From positions 80,281 through 144,280 of the forward strand of contig CAZDGV010000002.1 in NCBI GenBank assembly GCA_964505195.1: a stretch of 64,000 nucleotides of DNA. The letters are read 5' to 3'. The notes under the pieces are model-generated. The model was not told where the DNA came from, made no database searches, and was given only the letters and a program-made list of their open reading frames with translations. Below are positions 35,183-43,998 of the stretch, piece after piece. Position 1 is the stretch's first letter. Every line of letters starts with the position of its first letter. Source of the stretch: CAZDGV01 sp964505195. GTDB lineage: Bacteria > Bacteroidota > Bacteroidia > Chitinophagales > Chitinophagaceae. Both the position numbers and the translations under genes were made by a program.

Positions 35183-37174
35183 TTATGATTGCTTCTTTCT
35201 CTTTTTATTCGGTGTTCCACCCGCTACTACCAGTTCGTAATCCAGCTGCCGCTTATCTAAGTTGGCAGCCACAACGCAAATTTCTACTTTATCACCCATA
35301 CGAATGGTTTTTCCGCTGCGCTTTCCAATTAAACAATAGTCTTCTTCCATATATCTGAATTCATCAAAATCCATGAGCGACAACAAACTCACCAACCCCT
35401 CGCATTTATGCGCGATGGTTTCTACCCAAAAACCAAAGGAAGCAACACCGCTTACCACGCCTTCAAAGGTTTCGCCTAGATAATTGCTCATGTATTCCAC
35501 CTGCTTATACTTATGAGCAGCACGTTCACTATCCATTGCCGCCCTTTCCCTTTCGCTGGAGTGGCGGCATTTTGCTTCCATTTTTTTATCGGCAACAATC
35601 TGTTGATCAAGGCATTGCTGCAGCACCCGATGCGCAAGGATATCAGGATAACGGCGTATGGGAGAAGTAAAATGACAATAATTAGTAAATCCTAAACCAT
35701 AATGACCAATATTTTCGGTGGTATAAACTGCTTTTGCCATAGTGCGGATGCCCAGCTGTTCAAGGACGTGCTGTTCTGGCTTTCCTTTCGCATCGCGTAG
35801 CATATTATTAAAAGATGCAGCAATTTTTTCTGGAGATGAAGTATCGAAGCCATGGCCGTATTTACGAGCAAACTGCATGAAAGGAAGCAGTTTTTCCTCA
35901 TCAGGCGTGTCGTGAATACGATATGGAAATGGAACGGGTTTATCCTTGATGGTAAATGTGCTCACAAAGGAAGCCACATGCCTGTTGGCAAGCAGCATAA
36001 ACTCTTCAATTAACTGATGTGCTTCCTTACTTTCCTTCACAACAATTCCAACGGGCTTCTGCTTTTCATCCAGCACAAATCGAATTTCCTGTGAAGAAAA
36101 ATTGATGGCACCTTTATCAAAGCGTTCTTTGCGCATCTGCTGGGCCAACTTATTCAGTAAGTTAATTTCTTCAAAGAACAAACCATCACCTGTTTCAATG
36201 ATTTGCTGCACATCTTCATACGTAAACCGATGGTTGCTATGTATGACAGTGCGACCCAGCCAAACATCTTTCACATGCCCTTTATCATTGATTTTAAAAA
36301 CTGCCGAAAAGGTGTACTTGTCTTCCTTGGGTCTTAATGAGCACAACTCATTCGATATTCGCTCCGGAAGCATTGGCACTACGCGATCAGGCAAGTATAC
36401 GGAAGTACCTCTCTCGTAAGCAGACTGATCAAGCGCTGAATCGGGCGTAACAAAATGACTTACATCGGCTATATGAACCCCGATTTCATAAAATCCTTCC
36501 TTATCTTTTGTGATCGAAATCGCATCATCAAAATCTTTTGCATCAACCGGATCAATGGTGAAAGTGAGCACTTCACGCATATCTCTCCGCTTGGATACAT
36601 CATCCGCAGCCACACCATCAGGCAAACGTTCCGCAGCTTCCATAACTTCTTCAGAAAATTCAATTTGAAAGCCATTCTCTACAACAATCTGCTTCATTGC
36701 AACATCGTTCATGTCATCCAAACCAATCACCTGTACAACTTCCCCTTCCGGACCAAATTGCTGATCGTTCCAATCAGTTAAACGAACAATTACTTTATCA
36801 CCATCCACTGCAGCATGGAGCTTGCTCGGTGAGATGTAAAAATCAGGCATAGGACGATCGCTTACCGGCAAAAAGAAAAAATGCTTTTTTTTCTGCTGAA
36901 TATGGCCAATAAACTCGATCTGCTTTCTTTCTATGATACGCAACACCCTACCTTCCGTTCTACCCGTTCCTGATTGCTTAAGCATTGCTACTTCAACCTG
37001 GTCGCCATGCAAAGCCTTGTTTAAATCTTGCGGACGAATCAGCATATCCCGCTTTAATTCAGCGATGGTTACATATCCCATACCACTGCGCGTTACTTCA
37101 ATGGAACCACGATAAGTGTTACGTAGATGCCGAGGCGCGCTGACTTTCTTGTTTTTTTTAATCTTCTTGGACAT
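35183..37174 (-). CDS. rnr: Ribonuclease R
   Basis: This processive 3'-5' exoribonuclease degrades structured RNA. The 663-residue protein has cold-shock domains (about 20-160) and an RNB catalytic domain with the Asp cluster in TIDPVDAKDFDDAISI. FTSPIRRYPDILAHRVL and an S1 domain near the end (EGVVSGVASFGFWVE) follow. The C-terminal basic tail is short (KKRKKQS). It lies 11 bp after lpxK in the same run. Confidence 0.96.
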   Translation of the reverse strand: MSKKIKKNKKVSAPRHLRNTYRGSIEVTRSGMGYVTIAELKRDMLIRPQDLNKALHGDQVEVAMLKQSGTGRTEGRVLRIIERKQIEFIGHIQQKKKHFFFLPVSDRPMPDFYISPSKLHAAVDGDKVIVRLTDWNDQQFGPEGEVVQVIGLDDMNDVAMKQIVVENGFQIEFSEEVMEAAERLPDGVAADDVSKRRDMREVLTFTIDPVDAKDFDDAISITKDKEGFYEIGVHIADVSHFVTPDSALDQSAYERGTSVYLPDRVVPMLPERISNELCSLRPKEDKYTFSAVFKINDKGHVKDVWLGRTVIHSNHRFTYEDVQQIIETGDGLFFEEINLLNKLAQQMRKERFDKGAINFSSQEIRFVLDEKQKPVGIVVKESKEAHQLIEEFMLLANRHVASFVSTFTIKDKPVPFPYRIHDTPDEEKLLPFMQFARKYGHGFDTSSPEKIAASFNNMLRDAKGKPEQHVLEQLGIRTMAKAVYTTENIGHYGLGFTNYCHFTSPIRRYPDILAHRVLQQCLDQQIVADKKMEAKCRHSSERERAAMDSERAAHKYKQVEYMSNYLGETFEGVVSGVASFGFWVETIAHKCEGLVSLLSLMDFDEFRYMEEDYCLIGKRSGKTIRMGDKVEICVVAANLDKRQLDYELVVAGGTPNKKRKKQS

Positions 37175-37185
37175 GGTATTATAAA

Positions 37186-38277
37186 TCAGCTGGTCTGCAT
37201 CGCTTGATTTTTGAATGATGTAACAAAATTTAAAATAATTTCTCTAAACGCAGCTTCTTTTTCAAATAAAAATAAAGGACGAATCGGTATTACATACAAC
37301 GGCAAATGCTGAATGCTATTGCCAAATTTAATAAGTCGTACAGCATCTTTTTCAGTGGTTAGGATCAGTTTATCTGAAGAATGCAAACGTTCAAAGTTCT
37401 TTTCAACTTCCTTCATGTCATCAATGGTAAAAATATGATGATCATTATAAGATAATTTCTCGTAGGTGAACACACGCTCAAGGATGTATTTTTCAAGCGG
37501 TTGTGCATTGGCGATGCCTGTTACCAGCAGCAACTCCATTCCAGTTTGCAGTTCTATTTTTTTGGAAGGGTCTAGAATATGGAAAGGGCTTCCATAAGCA
37601 ATGGTAGTGAAAAATATTTTTTGATGTACGAGTGGATTGATTGATTTCCGGATATTTTCTGCCTCCGTTATAGAAAGATTGGCAGGGCATTTCGTAACAA
37701 CAATTACATGCGCCCGCTTGGCAGAGCTGATTTCGTCGCGCAAATCGCCTGTTGGCAGAAAGAAATCCCTGGTAAAAAGATTACCGTATTCGGTCAGCAC
37801 AATATTTAATCCTGCCTGAATAGCACGGTGCTGAAAAGCATCATCAAGTATTACCACTTCAACATCATTCCTATCTTGCAACAATTGCGGAATAGCTTCA
37901 ACGCGCGACTCTCCCACTGCTACCGCAGCTTCGGGGAACTTCAAATGAAACACCATCGGTTCATCGCCAATTTCAAGCGCAGTGCTTTGATCATTGGCCA
38001 GCACATACCCTTTTGTCTTTCGTTTATACCCTCTGCTTAGCGTTGCTGTTTTGAAGGAGGGCGTTAAGTATTGCAAGAGCAACTCTACCATGGGGGATTT
38101 TCCCGTGCCACCCATACTTAAATTGCCTACACAAATAATAGGTAAATTAAACGAAACTTTCTCAAGCACGCCCCAATCATACAAGCGATTGCGCAACCAA
38201 ACGATGCCCCCGTAAATCAACGAAAAAGGCAGTAAGACAAAGCGAAAAGATTGAAAAGTAAAATCAGCCAAATTCAT
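37186..38277 (-). CDS. lpxK: Tetraacyldisaccharide 4'-kinase
   Basis: LpxK phosphorylates the 4' position of the lipid A precursor at the inner membrane. The 363-residue protein has an N-terminal hydrophobic anchor, the Walker A loop VGNLSMGGTGKSPMVE, the Walker-B-like EVVILDDAFQHR and the conserved LTTEKDAVR. It starts 14 bases inside the upstream 5-FCL gene. Together with rfaE2 it shows that the organism makes LPS. Confidence 0.95.
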   Translation of the reverse strand: MNLADFTFQSFRFVLLPFSLIYGGIVWLRNRLYDWGVLEKVSFNLPIICVGNLSMGGTGKSPMVELLLQYLTPSFKTATLSRGYKRKTKGYVLANDQSTALEIGDEPMVFHLKFPEAAVAVGESRVEAIPQLLQDRNDVEVVILDDAFQHRAIQAGLNIVLTEYGNLFTRDFFLPTGDLRDEISSAKRAHVIVVTKCPANLSITEAENIRKSINPLVHQKIFFTTIAYGSPFHILDPSKKIELQTGMELLLVTGIANAQPLEKYILERVFTYEKLSYNDHHIFTIDDMKEVEKNFERLHSSDKLILTTEKDAVRLIKFGNSIQHLPLYVIPIRPLFLFEKEAAFREIILNFVTSFKNQAMQTS

Positions 38278-38836
38278 AAATGCGTTCAGGCGTAATGCAA
38301 AGGTCTAAAGGTATATCAAATTGCTGACGATCAGATAAGTCTGCAATAGGCGGGAAAAAACTCAGACCAATGAATAGAGCATCTTTTCTGCATTCCGGTA
38401 AAAAACGATCATAATACCCCTTACCATAGCCTACCCGATAACCATGTTCATCAAAAGCAAGCAAAGGAACAAATGCAAGGTCGATCTGCATTGGATCGAT
38501 TTCCACTACCTGCTTTGGCTCAGGAATACCATAATGGTTCAGCACCATGGGTTCATCGGATTTCCATAGCGCATTGATAAGCCTGTCTGTTGCCATTTGT
38601 GTTACCGGAACACATACCTGAATTTCAACATTTAATAATGAAAGGTGCGCAATAAAAGATGCCGTATCAATTTCATTGTTTGAGGGCATGGGCAAATAGG
38701 TGTGTAAACAATGAACAGGGGGAAAAGAATAAGCTTTGAACTGCTCTAGCATTTGTGCCAACATCTCCAACTGAACATGGTTAGACAAGCCACTTCGCTT
38801 TTCTCTGTAATATAAGCGCGCTTCCTTTTTTGTCAT
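38264..38836 (-). CDS. 5-formyltetrahydrofolate cyclo-ligase
   Basis: This enzyme converts 5-formyl-THF to 5,10-methenyl-THF with ATP. The 190-residue protein shows MTKKEARLYYREKRSGLS at the N-terminus and the signature GYRVGYGKGYYDRFL, with the Mg-ATP loop. It overlaps rsmD by an ATGA at 38833-38836 and lpxK by 14 bp, so it is embedded in a tightly coupled operon. Confidence 0.94.
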   Translation of the reverse strand: MTKKEARLYYREKRSGLSNHVQLEMLAQMLEQFKAYSFPPVHCLHTYLPMPSNNEIDTASFIAHLSLLNVEIQVCVPVTQMATDRLINALWKSDEPMVLNHYGIPEPKQVVEIDPMQIDLAFVPLLAFDEHGYRVGYGKGYYDRFLPECRKDALFIGLSFFPPIADLSDRQQFDIPLDLCITPERIYEFG

Positions 38837-39381
38837 GCTTTTGGTCTATTTACAAAAATGGAAAACACCGTTGTTCCGTAATTTCTTTCTGTTCGGAAAT
38901 AGGGATGTGCTTTATATTCGTTTCGAGGGGTATGCTCCAATACAAACCATCCGTTTTCCTTCAGCAATTGCTTCTCAAAAATCATTTTCGGCAAATCGTC
39001 AATATTTTGCAACGCATACGGAGGCCCTGCAAAAATGAAATCATATTGCACACTGCACTGTTCGATGTATTTGAATACATCCATTCGTACTACATGCAAT
39101 CCGGTTATACCTAGGGCAGTGGATGTTTTTTGAATAAATGCTGCCATCTGCGGGTCTTTTTCAACTATGGTAAGATCTGCAGCTCCTCTTGATGCCAGTT
39201 CATAACTGATGCTTCCGGTACCGCCAAACAAATCAAGGGTTTTGAGAGATTCAACATCCAAATTGTTTTCGATGATATTGAACAATCCACCTTTGGCAAG
39301 ATCCGTAGTTGGCCGGGTAAAAGGCATATTTGCCGGCGGCTGAAAAACCCGTCCGCCATATTTGCCGCTTATAATACGCAT
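38833..39381 (-). CDS. rsmD: RsmD-family 16S rRNA guanine-N2 methyltransferase, altered PPY motif
   Basis: The family methylates G966 of 16S rRNA. The 182-residue protein has MRIISGKYGGRVFQPP, an AdoMet loop LDLFGGTGSISYELASRGA (residues 49-67) and, in the motif IV position, FIFAGPPYAL (116-124). That motif is normally (D/N)PPY; here residue 119 is Gly, encoded GGG. Two base changes would be needed to reach an Asp codon, so a single read error does not explain it. Activity may be lowered or the role of the Asp replaced. It overlaps DUF3822 by 13 bp and the 5-FCL gene by 4 bp. Confidence 0.9.
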   Translation of the reverse strand: MRIISGKYGGRVFQPPANMPFTRPTTDLAKGGLFNIIENNLDVESLKTLDLFGGTGSISYELASRGAADLTIVEKDPQMAAFIQKTSTALGITGLHVVRMDVFKYIEQCSVQYDFIFAGPPYALQNIDDLPKMIFEKQLLKENGWFVLEHTPRNEYKAHPYFRTERNYGTTVFSIFVNRPKA

Positions 39382-40196
39382 GATAAGAGTCTGTCTTGAA
39401 AAGCAAGAAAAGTGCGAGGATAATGCTCCGCAGATGCAGGGAATTGATTGAATGATGGCTCATTCCAAACAATATGCGGAAGGTATTGCTGAAGTTTTAT
39501 TGCCAATGCCGATTGCTGATCGATCATACCTTCCAATACAATTGAACAATCTTTTAAATCAATATGAAGCTGATCAGCGGCATTTAAAATAGCATAGAGG
39601 GCATCATCGGGTGTTTCAAATGCGTATTGCTGTATAAGCAAAAGCTGACCTTCTTTTTGTATGCATACATGCATCTGCTGATATAAAAAACACAATTTTA
39701 CATCCACCCCTGTTGAAGGCTTTGCCTGCAACCATGCTGCATGAAGATGTTTTATAGCAATGCCTTGAAAATTTGAACGCAAAAATTCTTCGAGTGGTTT
39801 CGAAATGGCAAAACAGCAAACAGCTCCTCTTTCCGACAATTCCTGCTTCAACACCGTAGCATTTGATAAATCGCCGATACTGTGTTGCAAAATCTGACGC
39901 GATAAAGTATCAGCAGCAATCGATCCGGGTATCAATACGCTGGAAGCTGTATCGGCAATAAAATATCGCTTTCCAAAATCATTCTTCAGTTCCGGATGCT
40001 TTTCAAGCAATGCGCGAATTGCATCAATGCCATTGCCTGAATAGTTATATACAGTCCAGGTATGCACTTTCTTGGCTATTTCATCGGTAATGGAATAACT
40101 CAAATAGCCATTCCCCAATTGCAAAACAAGCGTTGAGTTGGAAGCATTTACCAAAATTCCCTGTTCTTCACTAATATGGATAGAAGACTGTAGCAT
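39369..40196 (-). CDS. DUF3822 protein
   Basis: The 275-residue protein starts MLQSSIHISEEQGILVNASN at 40196; longer upstream frames would run into the divergent MATE gene and are not used. It resembles the DUF3822 family of Bacteroidota, which has an actin-like/RNase-H-like fold and usually neighbours rsmD, as here. No catalytic role is known. It leads a six-gene minus-strand run (DUF3822, rsmD, 5-FCL, lpxK, rnr, polyprenyl synthase) with overlaps or gaps of at most 18 bp. Confidence 0.82.
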   Translation of the reverse strand: MLQSSIHISEEQGILVNASNSTLVLQLGNGYLSYSITDEIAKKVHTWTVYNYSGNGIDAIRALLEKHPELKNDFGKRYFIADTASSVLIPGSIAADTLSRQILQHSIGDLSNATVLKQELSERGAVCCFAISKPLEEFLRSNFQGIAIKHLHAAWLQAKPSTGVDVKLCFLYQQMHVCIQKEGQLLLIQQYAFETPDDALYAILNAADQLHIDLKDCSIVLEGMIDQQSALAIKLQQYLPHIVWNEPSFNQFPASAEHYPRTFLAFQDRLLSCVL

Positions 40197-40248
40197 TACA
40201 TTTCTGAATTGTGCAATAATAAAATAATTTCGCCACAAATAGCAGAGA

Positions 40249-41610
40249 TTGGATACAACCGGCCAACATAAGGGATCGTTACAGCTTGAGGTTAGCAACC
40301 GCCAAATTCTACAAATTGCATTACCCATTGGGTTGGCGATTCTTGTCCCGCAACTCAATTTTATTACCAATAATATATTCCTAGGCCATTTAAGCACAGA
40401 AGCCCTTGCACTTGCCAGCATCACAGGAGTGTATTATCTCATTTTTGCTGCCATCGGTTTCGGTTTAAACAATGGCTTACAGGCCCTGATTTCAAGAAGA
40501 GCCGGTGAAGACAAGCCGGAAGAAATTGGGAAACTGTTCAGCCAGGGTGTTTTTGTTGCCATCATTATTGCCATCATCGGCGTAGTGATCACTTGGGTGA
40601 TAACCCCTAGCATCTTTGCTTATTTTATAAAAGATTCAGATGACTTACAGAAGGCAGTCGGCTTTCTTAAAATCCGCATTTGGGGTCTATTTTTTCTTTA
40701 TATATACCAGCTGCGCAATGCATTATTGGTCGGCACAAACAATAGCAAGCTGCTCATTTTTGGCACTTTAGCAGAAGCACTTAGTAATGCTTTGTTCGAC
40801 TATCTGCTCATATTCGGCAAATGGGGCTTGCCTGCCTTGGGATTCAATGGTGCTGCAGTTGCTTCGGTGATTGCTGAGTTCATTGGAATGTTTGTGATTT
40901 ATTTAGTAATTCGCAAAAGAGGAATAGGAAAACAGTTTGCGCTTTTTGCACCTTTCAAGTGGAATCAGTCGATTTTAATATTGATTCTGACCTTTTCGGC
41001 GCCGCTCATTTTTCAGCATGCCATCAGCATCATTAGTTGGGAATATTTCTATTTGCTCATTGTAAAACACGGAGAAACTGCCCTTGGTGTATCGAATATC
41101 ATGCGGAATGTATTCGGATTTTTTGGCGCATTTGTTTGGGCAATGGCTGCCACAACAAATACAATGGTAAGCAATATCATTGGTCAGGGCAAGCAGGATC
41201 AGGTGTTTCTGCTGTTGAAGAAAATCATTGTCATTAATTTGATCATGACCACTACCGTTGCTATACTCCTGAATATTTTCCCCGCTTTGTTTTTGTCGGT
41301 TTACGGACAGTCGGCTGATTTTGTTGCAGAAGCGATTCCGGTAATCAGGGTAATCTCTGTAGCCCTTGTATTGATGTCTGTCTCCACCGTTTTTTTGAAT
41401 GCTGTCACTGGTTCGGGCAACAGTCGTGTTACATTATTGGTAGAAATACAAGCTATTATTTTTTACTGCGTTTATGTGTATTTAGTACTCGACTACTTCT
41501 TTTTAGACATCACTTATGGATGGATGAGCGAATGGCTGTACTGGATTGTACTGATGACACCCAGCTGTCTGTATTTGCGCTCCGGGAAATGGAAGAACAA
41601 ACATATTTAG
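40249..41610 (+). CDS. MATE family efflux transporter, TTG start
   Basis: The 453-residue inner-membrane exporter has 12 hydrophobic segments. It begins MDTTGQHKGSLQLEVSNRQ and enters helix 1 at ILQIALPIGLAILVPQ. MATE proteins export drugs or metabolites with Na+ or H+. An in-frame TAG at 40240-40242 and the absence of any ATG or GTG before helix 1 make the TTG at 40249 the only reasonable start. It diverges from DUF3822 across 52 bp and ends 22 bp from the convergent folB. Confidence 0.92.
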   Translation: MDTTGQHKGSLQLEVSNRQILQIALPIGLAILVPQLNFITNNIFLGHLSTEALALASITGVYYLIFAAIGFGLNNGLQALISRRAGEDKPEEIGKLFSQGVFVAIIIAIIGVVITWVITPSIFAYFIKDSDDLQKAVGFLKIRIWGLFFLYIYQLRNALLVGTNNSKLLIFGTLAEALSNALFDYLLIFGKWGLPALGFNGAAVASVIAEFIGMFVIYLVIRKRGIGKQFALFAPFKWNQSILILILTFSAPLIFQHAISIISWEYFYLLIVKHGETALGVSNIMRNVFGFFGAFVWAMAATTNTMVSNIIGQGKQDQVFLLLKKIIVINLIMTTTVAILLNIFPALFLSVYGQSADFVAEAIPVIRVISVALVLMSVSTVFLNAVTGSGNSRVTLLVEIQAIIFYCVYVYLVLDYFFLDITYGWMSEWLYWIVLMTPSCLYLRSGKWKNKHI

Positions 41611-41632
41611 TGAAATGACATTGAACATTGGT

Positions 41633-41983
41633 TCAATATGAACGATGCAAAGTAATTCCCGTACTACCATTTATGCCCGGAATAGGCGGACGAAGCTTTG
41701 TTATCTTGATTTCTACATTGCTCACTTGTGAATAGCGCGACTTGATTTTTTCACAAATACGCTCAGCTACATTTTCTAGCAGTTCTGTAGGCAAAGACAT
41801 GCATTGCTTTATAATTTCATAAAGAACAACGTAGTCGATGGTTGAATCGAGTGTATGGTGATTTGAAAGTTCAGGATACTGAACTGTAAGATGCACAAGA
41901 AAATCTCCACCTGCTTTCGTTTCCTGCTGATGTATGCCGTGGAAAGCAAAAAAGCGTAAATCGTCCAGGTGAATGGTAATCAT
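41633..41983 (-). CDS. folB: Dihydroneopterin aldolase
   Basis: FolB cleaves dihydroneopterin to 6-hydroxymethyl-dihydropterin in folate synthesis. The 116-residue protein begins MITIHLDDLRFFAFHGIHQQE and has TIDYVVLYEIIKQ, LLENVAERICE and the catalytic Lys region IKITKLRPPIPG, all family-typical. The start at 41983 is 13 bp after the trxB stop; a longer frame overlapping trxB is rejected on family length. Confidence 0.94.
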   Translation of the reverse strand: MITIHLDDLRFFAFHGIHQQETKAGGDFLVHLTVQYPELSNHHTLDSTIDYVVLYEIIKQCMSLPTELLENVAERICEKIKSRYSQVSNVEIKITKLRPPIPGINGSTGITLHRSY

Positions 41984-41996
41984 ATCCAAGGCTATA

Positions 41997-42944
41997 TTAA
42001 ACGATGCCCTTGGCCGATAAGTAACGCTCCGCATCCAAGGCAGCCATGCAACCACTTCCCGCAGCAGTCACTGCTTGTCGGTAATGCTTATCCTGCACAT
42101 CCCCTGCCGCAAATACGCCCTCAAGGTTTGTTTTGGATGTTCCAGGAATTGTTTTGATATAACCTGCCTCATCCATTTCAATCATTCCTTTGAAGATATC
42201 GGAATTCGGTTGGTGACCGATTGCAACAAAGAAACCCTGTACTGGAATTTCTGAAACTTCACCGGATTGATTGTTCTTGACCTTTACTGCATGTACTTTC
42301 TGATCGCCCAAAATTTCGAGCGTTTCGGTGTTCCAGTACACACGGATGTTGGGCGTTTTTAGTACCCTATCCTGCATGATTTTACTCGCGCGCATAGCAT
42401 CTTTTCTAATGAGCATGTGCACAGTTGTACATAGTTTGCTTAAATAAATCGCTTCTTCACATGCCGTATCTCCTGCCCCTACGATGGCTACATCTTTCCC
42501 GCGGAAGAAAAATCCATCACAAACAGCACAGGCGCTTACTCCATAACCATTCAGGCGTTGCTCACTTTCCAGTCCAAGCCATTTTGCTGAAGCACCTGTA
42601 GATATGATCACACTGTCGGCCTCAATGAGCTTTTCATCATCGATCCAAACTTTGTGAGGCAGTGATGAAAAATCAACCTTGGTTGCGATACCATATCGTA
42701 TATCTGCTCCCATGCGCGCTGCTTGTTTTTCAAAATCTACCATCATTTGCGGCCCTTGCACGCCATCTGGATAACCCGGATAGTTTTCAACTTCAGTGGT
42801 AATAGTGAGCTGTCCGCCCGGCTGAATGCCCTGATATAAAACGGGCTTGAGGTTTGCACGTGCTGCATAAATGGCTGCGGTGTAACCGGCAGGGCCTGAA
42901 CCGATAATGAGACAATGAACTCTTTCTGTGGCTTCCATAATCAT
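41997..42944 (-). CDS. trxB: Thioredoxin-disulfide reductase
   Basis: This FAD/NADPH enzyme keeps thioredoxin reduced. The 315-residue protein has the FAD loop CLIIGSGPAGYTAAIYAAR, the redox motif SACAVCDGFFF (CxxC), the NADPH loop VAIVGAGDTACEEA and the C-terminal GVFAAGDVQDKHYRQ. Codon 3 is an alternative start. It is followed by folB and preceded by a good -7 element. Confidence 0.97.
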   Translation of the reverse strand: MIMEATERVHCLIIGSGPAGYTAAIYAARANLKPVLYQGIQPGGQLTITTEVENYPGYPDGVQGPQMMVDFEKQAARMGADIRYGIATKVDFSSLPHKVWIDDEKLIEADSVIISTGASAKWLGLESEQRLNGYGVSACAVCDGFFFRGKDVAIVGAGDTACEEAIYLSKLCTTVHMLIRKDAMRASKIMQDRVLKTPNIRVYWNTETLEILGDQKVHAVKVKNNQSGEVSEIPVQGFFVAIGHQPNSDIFKGMIEMDEAGYIKTIPGTSKTNLEGVFAAGDVQDKHYRQAVTAAGSGCMAALDAERYLSAKGIV

Positions 42945-42961
42945 ATCCTCTGTTAAAGCTG

Positions 42962-42969
42962 CAAAATTA
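42962..42969 (-). promoter_or_regulatory. Candidate trxB -7 element (TAATTTTG)
   Basis: On the minus strand TAATTTTG lies 17 bp before the first trxB ATG, predicting a very short leader. No -33 TTTG is found at 19-20 bp. Confidence 0.45.
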
Positions 42970-43026
42970 GCGGTTCATCTAATATGGGATTGTGCTCAAA
43001 GGCACGAAAGAAGCCGCTGTGGATAA

Positions 43027-43911
43027 TTAGCGTGGTATAATGATGGTTCTGAAGCGATTGGCATAACCCCCAAAATAACCCAACGCCCCGCCCGATACAT
43101 TGCCCAGTATATTCACCGGGGAAGCAAAGGGATTGCCGATACTGCTATAGCTGAATTCTACGGTGCGCCAGAAATCATAAGTTGCTTTGTCGATATTGGA
43201 GAGTTTAACCGTTACGGTATCCCCTCTGCGAAAGAAGCCGTAATCATCAAAATTCAAGGAATCGTTTCGGTTTACCCCCCGATCGATATCAACCACATAG
43301 GAAGTACCGTTTACAAACTGGTCGTCAAAAACCGAATTGAGTCCAGGATAAAAGGGCTCTCTATTCACTTTTGTGAAATAGCGAATATAGTTTCCAAAGC
43401 GGGGCGGATCTGTAAAACGGCCTCTTACTACCACACGGCTGGATGTATCGGGCGTTGCCGGTGCTTTCACCCACCAAATGCTATCCATTGTTTTCAGGGG
43501 AATGGGAATGGTGGTACTAGCCTGATAAGTTTTACCCTTCCATCGAATATTGAGCGTGTAGGCCTTCCCCTCTTCTCCAAACATTTGAAGTCCAGGAGCT
43601 GAGGGATCCGTAGAATAGTATGAAAAACCAAAGCCATTCCCAAGAGGTACATCAAAGCGCAACAGTCGCCTTGAAACTGTACCCTCCGATATCACAACCT
43701 CCGCATCTTTAATAAATGCTGTATCAATCATTGTCGCAGAAATGGAAGAAAAAAATTGAAAACTTTTACTCAGTACTACACGAGGCGCTTCTCCCGTTTC
43801 AATGCTGGCATCCACCACCATCAATGGGTCGTTGTTGCGCAGGTTAAATTGAACAGACTTTTCACACCCTAATAAAAAAACGAGCAACAGTATAGTCAAG
43901 ATGAATCTCAT
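43027..43911 (-). CDS. DUF4249 lipoprotein
   Basis: The 294-residue protein has a lipobox (MRFILTILLLVFLLGC, Cys16) and the DUF4249 beginning VDASIETGEAPRVVLSKS. DUF4249 lipoproteins of Bacteroidota often accompany TonB receptors, but here the neighbours are trxB and rpoD, so it is an orphan in this window. Function is unknown. The rpoD terminator separates it from rpoD. Confidence 0.87.
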   Translation of the reverse strand: MRFILTILLLVFLLGCEKSVQFNLRNNDPLMVVDASIETGEAPRVVLSKSFQFFSSISATMIDTAFIKDAEVVISEGTVSRRLLRFDVPLGNGFGFSYYSTDPSAPGLQMFGEEGKAYTLNIRWKGKTYQASTTIPIPLKTMDSIWWVKAPATPDTSSRVVVRGRFTDPPRFGNYIRYFTKVNREPFYPGLNSVFDDQFVNGTSYVVDIDRGVNRNDSLNFDDYGFFRRGDTVTVKLSNIDKATYDFWRTVEFSYSSIGNPFASPVNILGNVSGGALGYFGGYANRFRTIIIPR

Positions 43912-43946
43912 CAGCTTGTTAACAATGAGAAGAAGGTGTTTGTTTG

Positions 43947-43976
43947 AAAAAAAATCCCCGGCGATTTGCCGGGGAT
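43947..43976 (-). terminator. Rho-independent terminator of rpoD
   Basis: On the minus strand ATCCCCGG/CCGGGGAT with a 7-nt loop is followed by eight T, 22 bases after the rpoD stop. The stem is identical to the one at 1792-1821. Confidence 0.92.
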
Positions 43977-43998
43977 CCGTATAAACTACCCATCCATA

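Noticed and set aside
39369..40424. Extended 351-residue version of the DUF3822 protein
   Set aside because: The extra 76 N-terminal residues are unlike a protein of this family, and they would overlap the divergent MATE gene.
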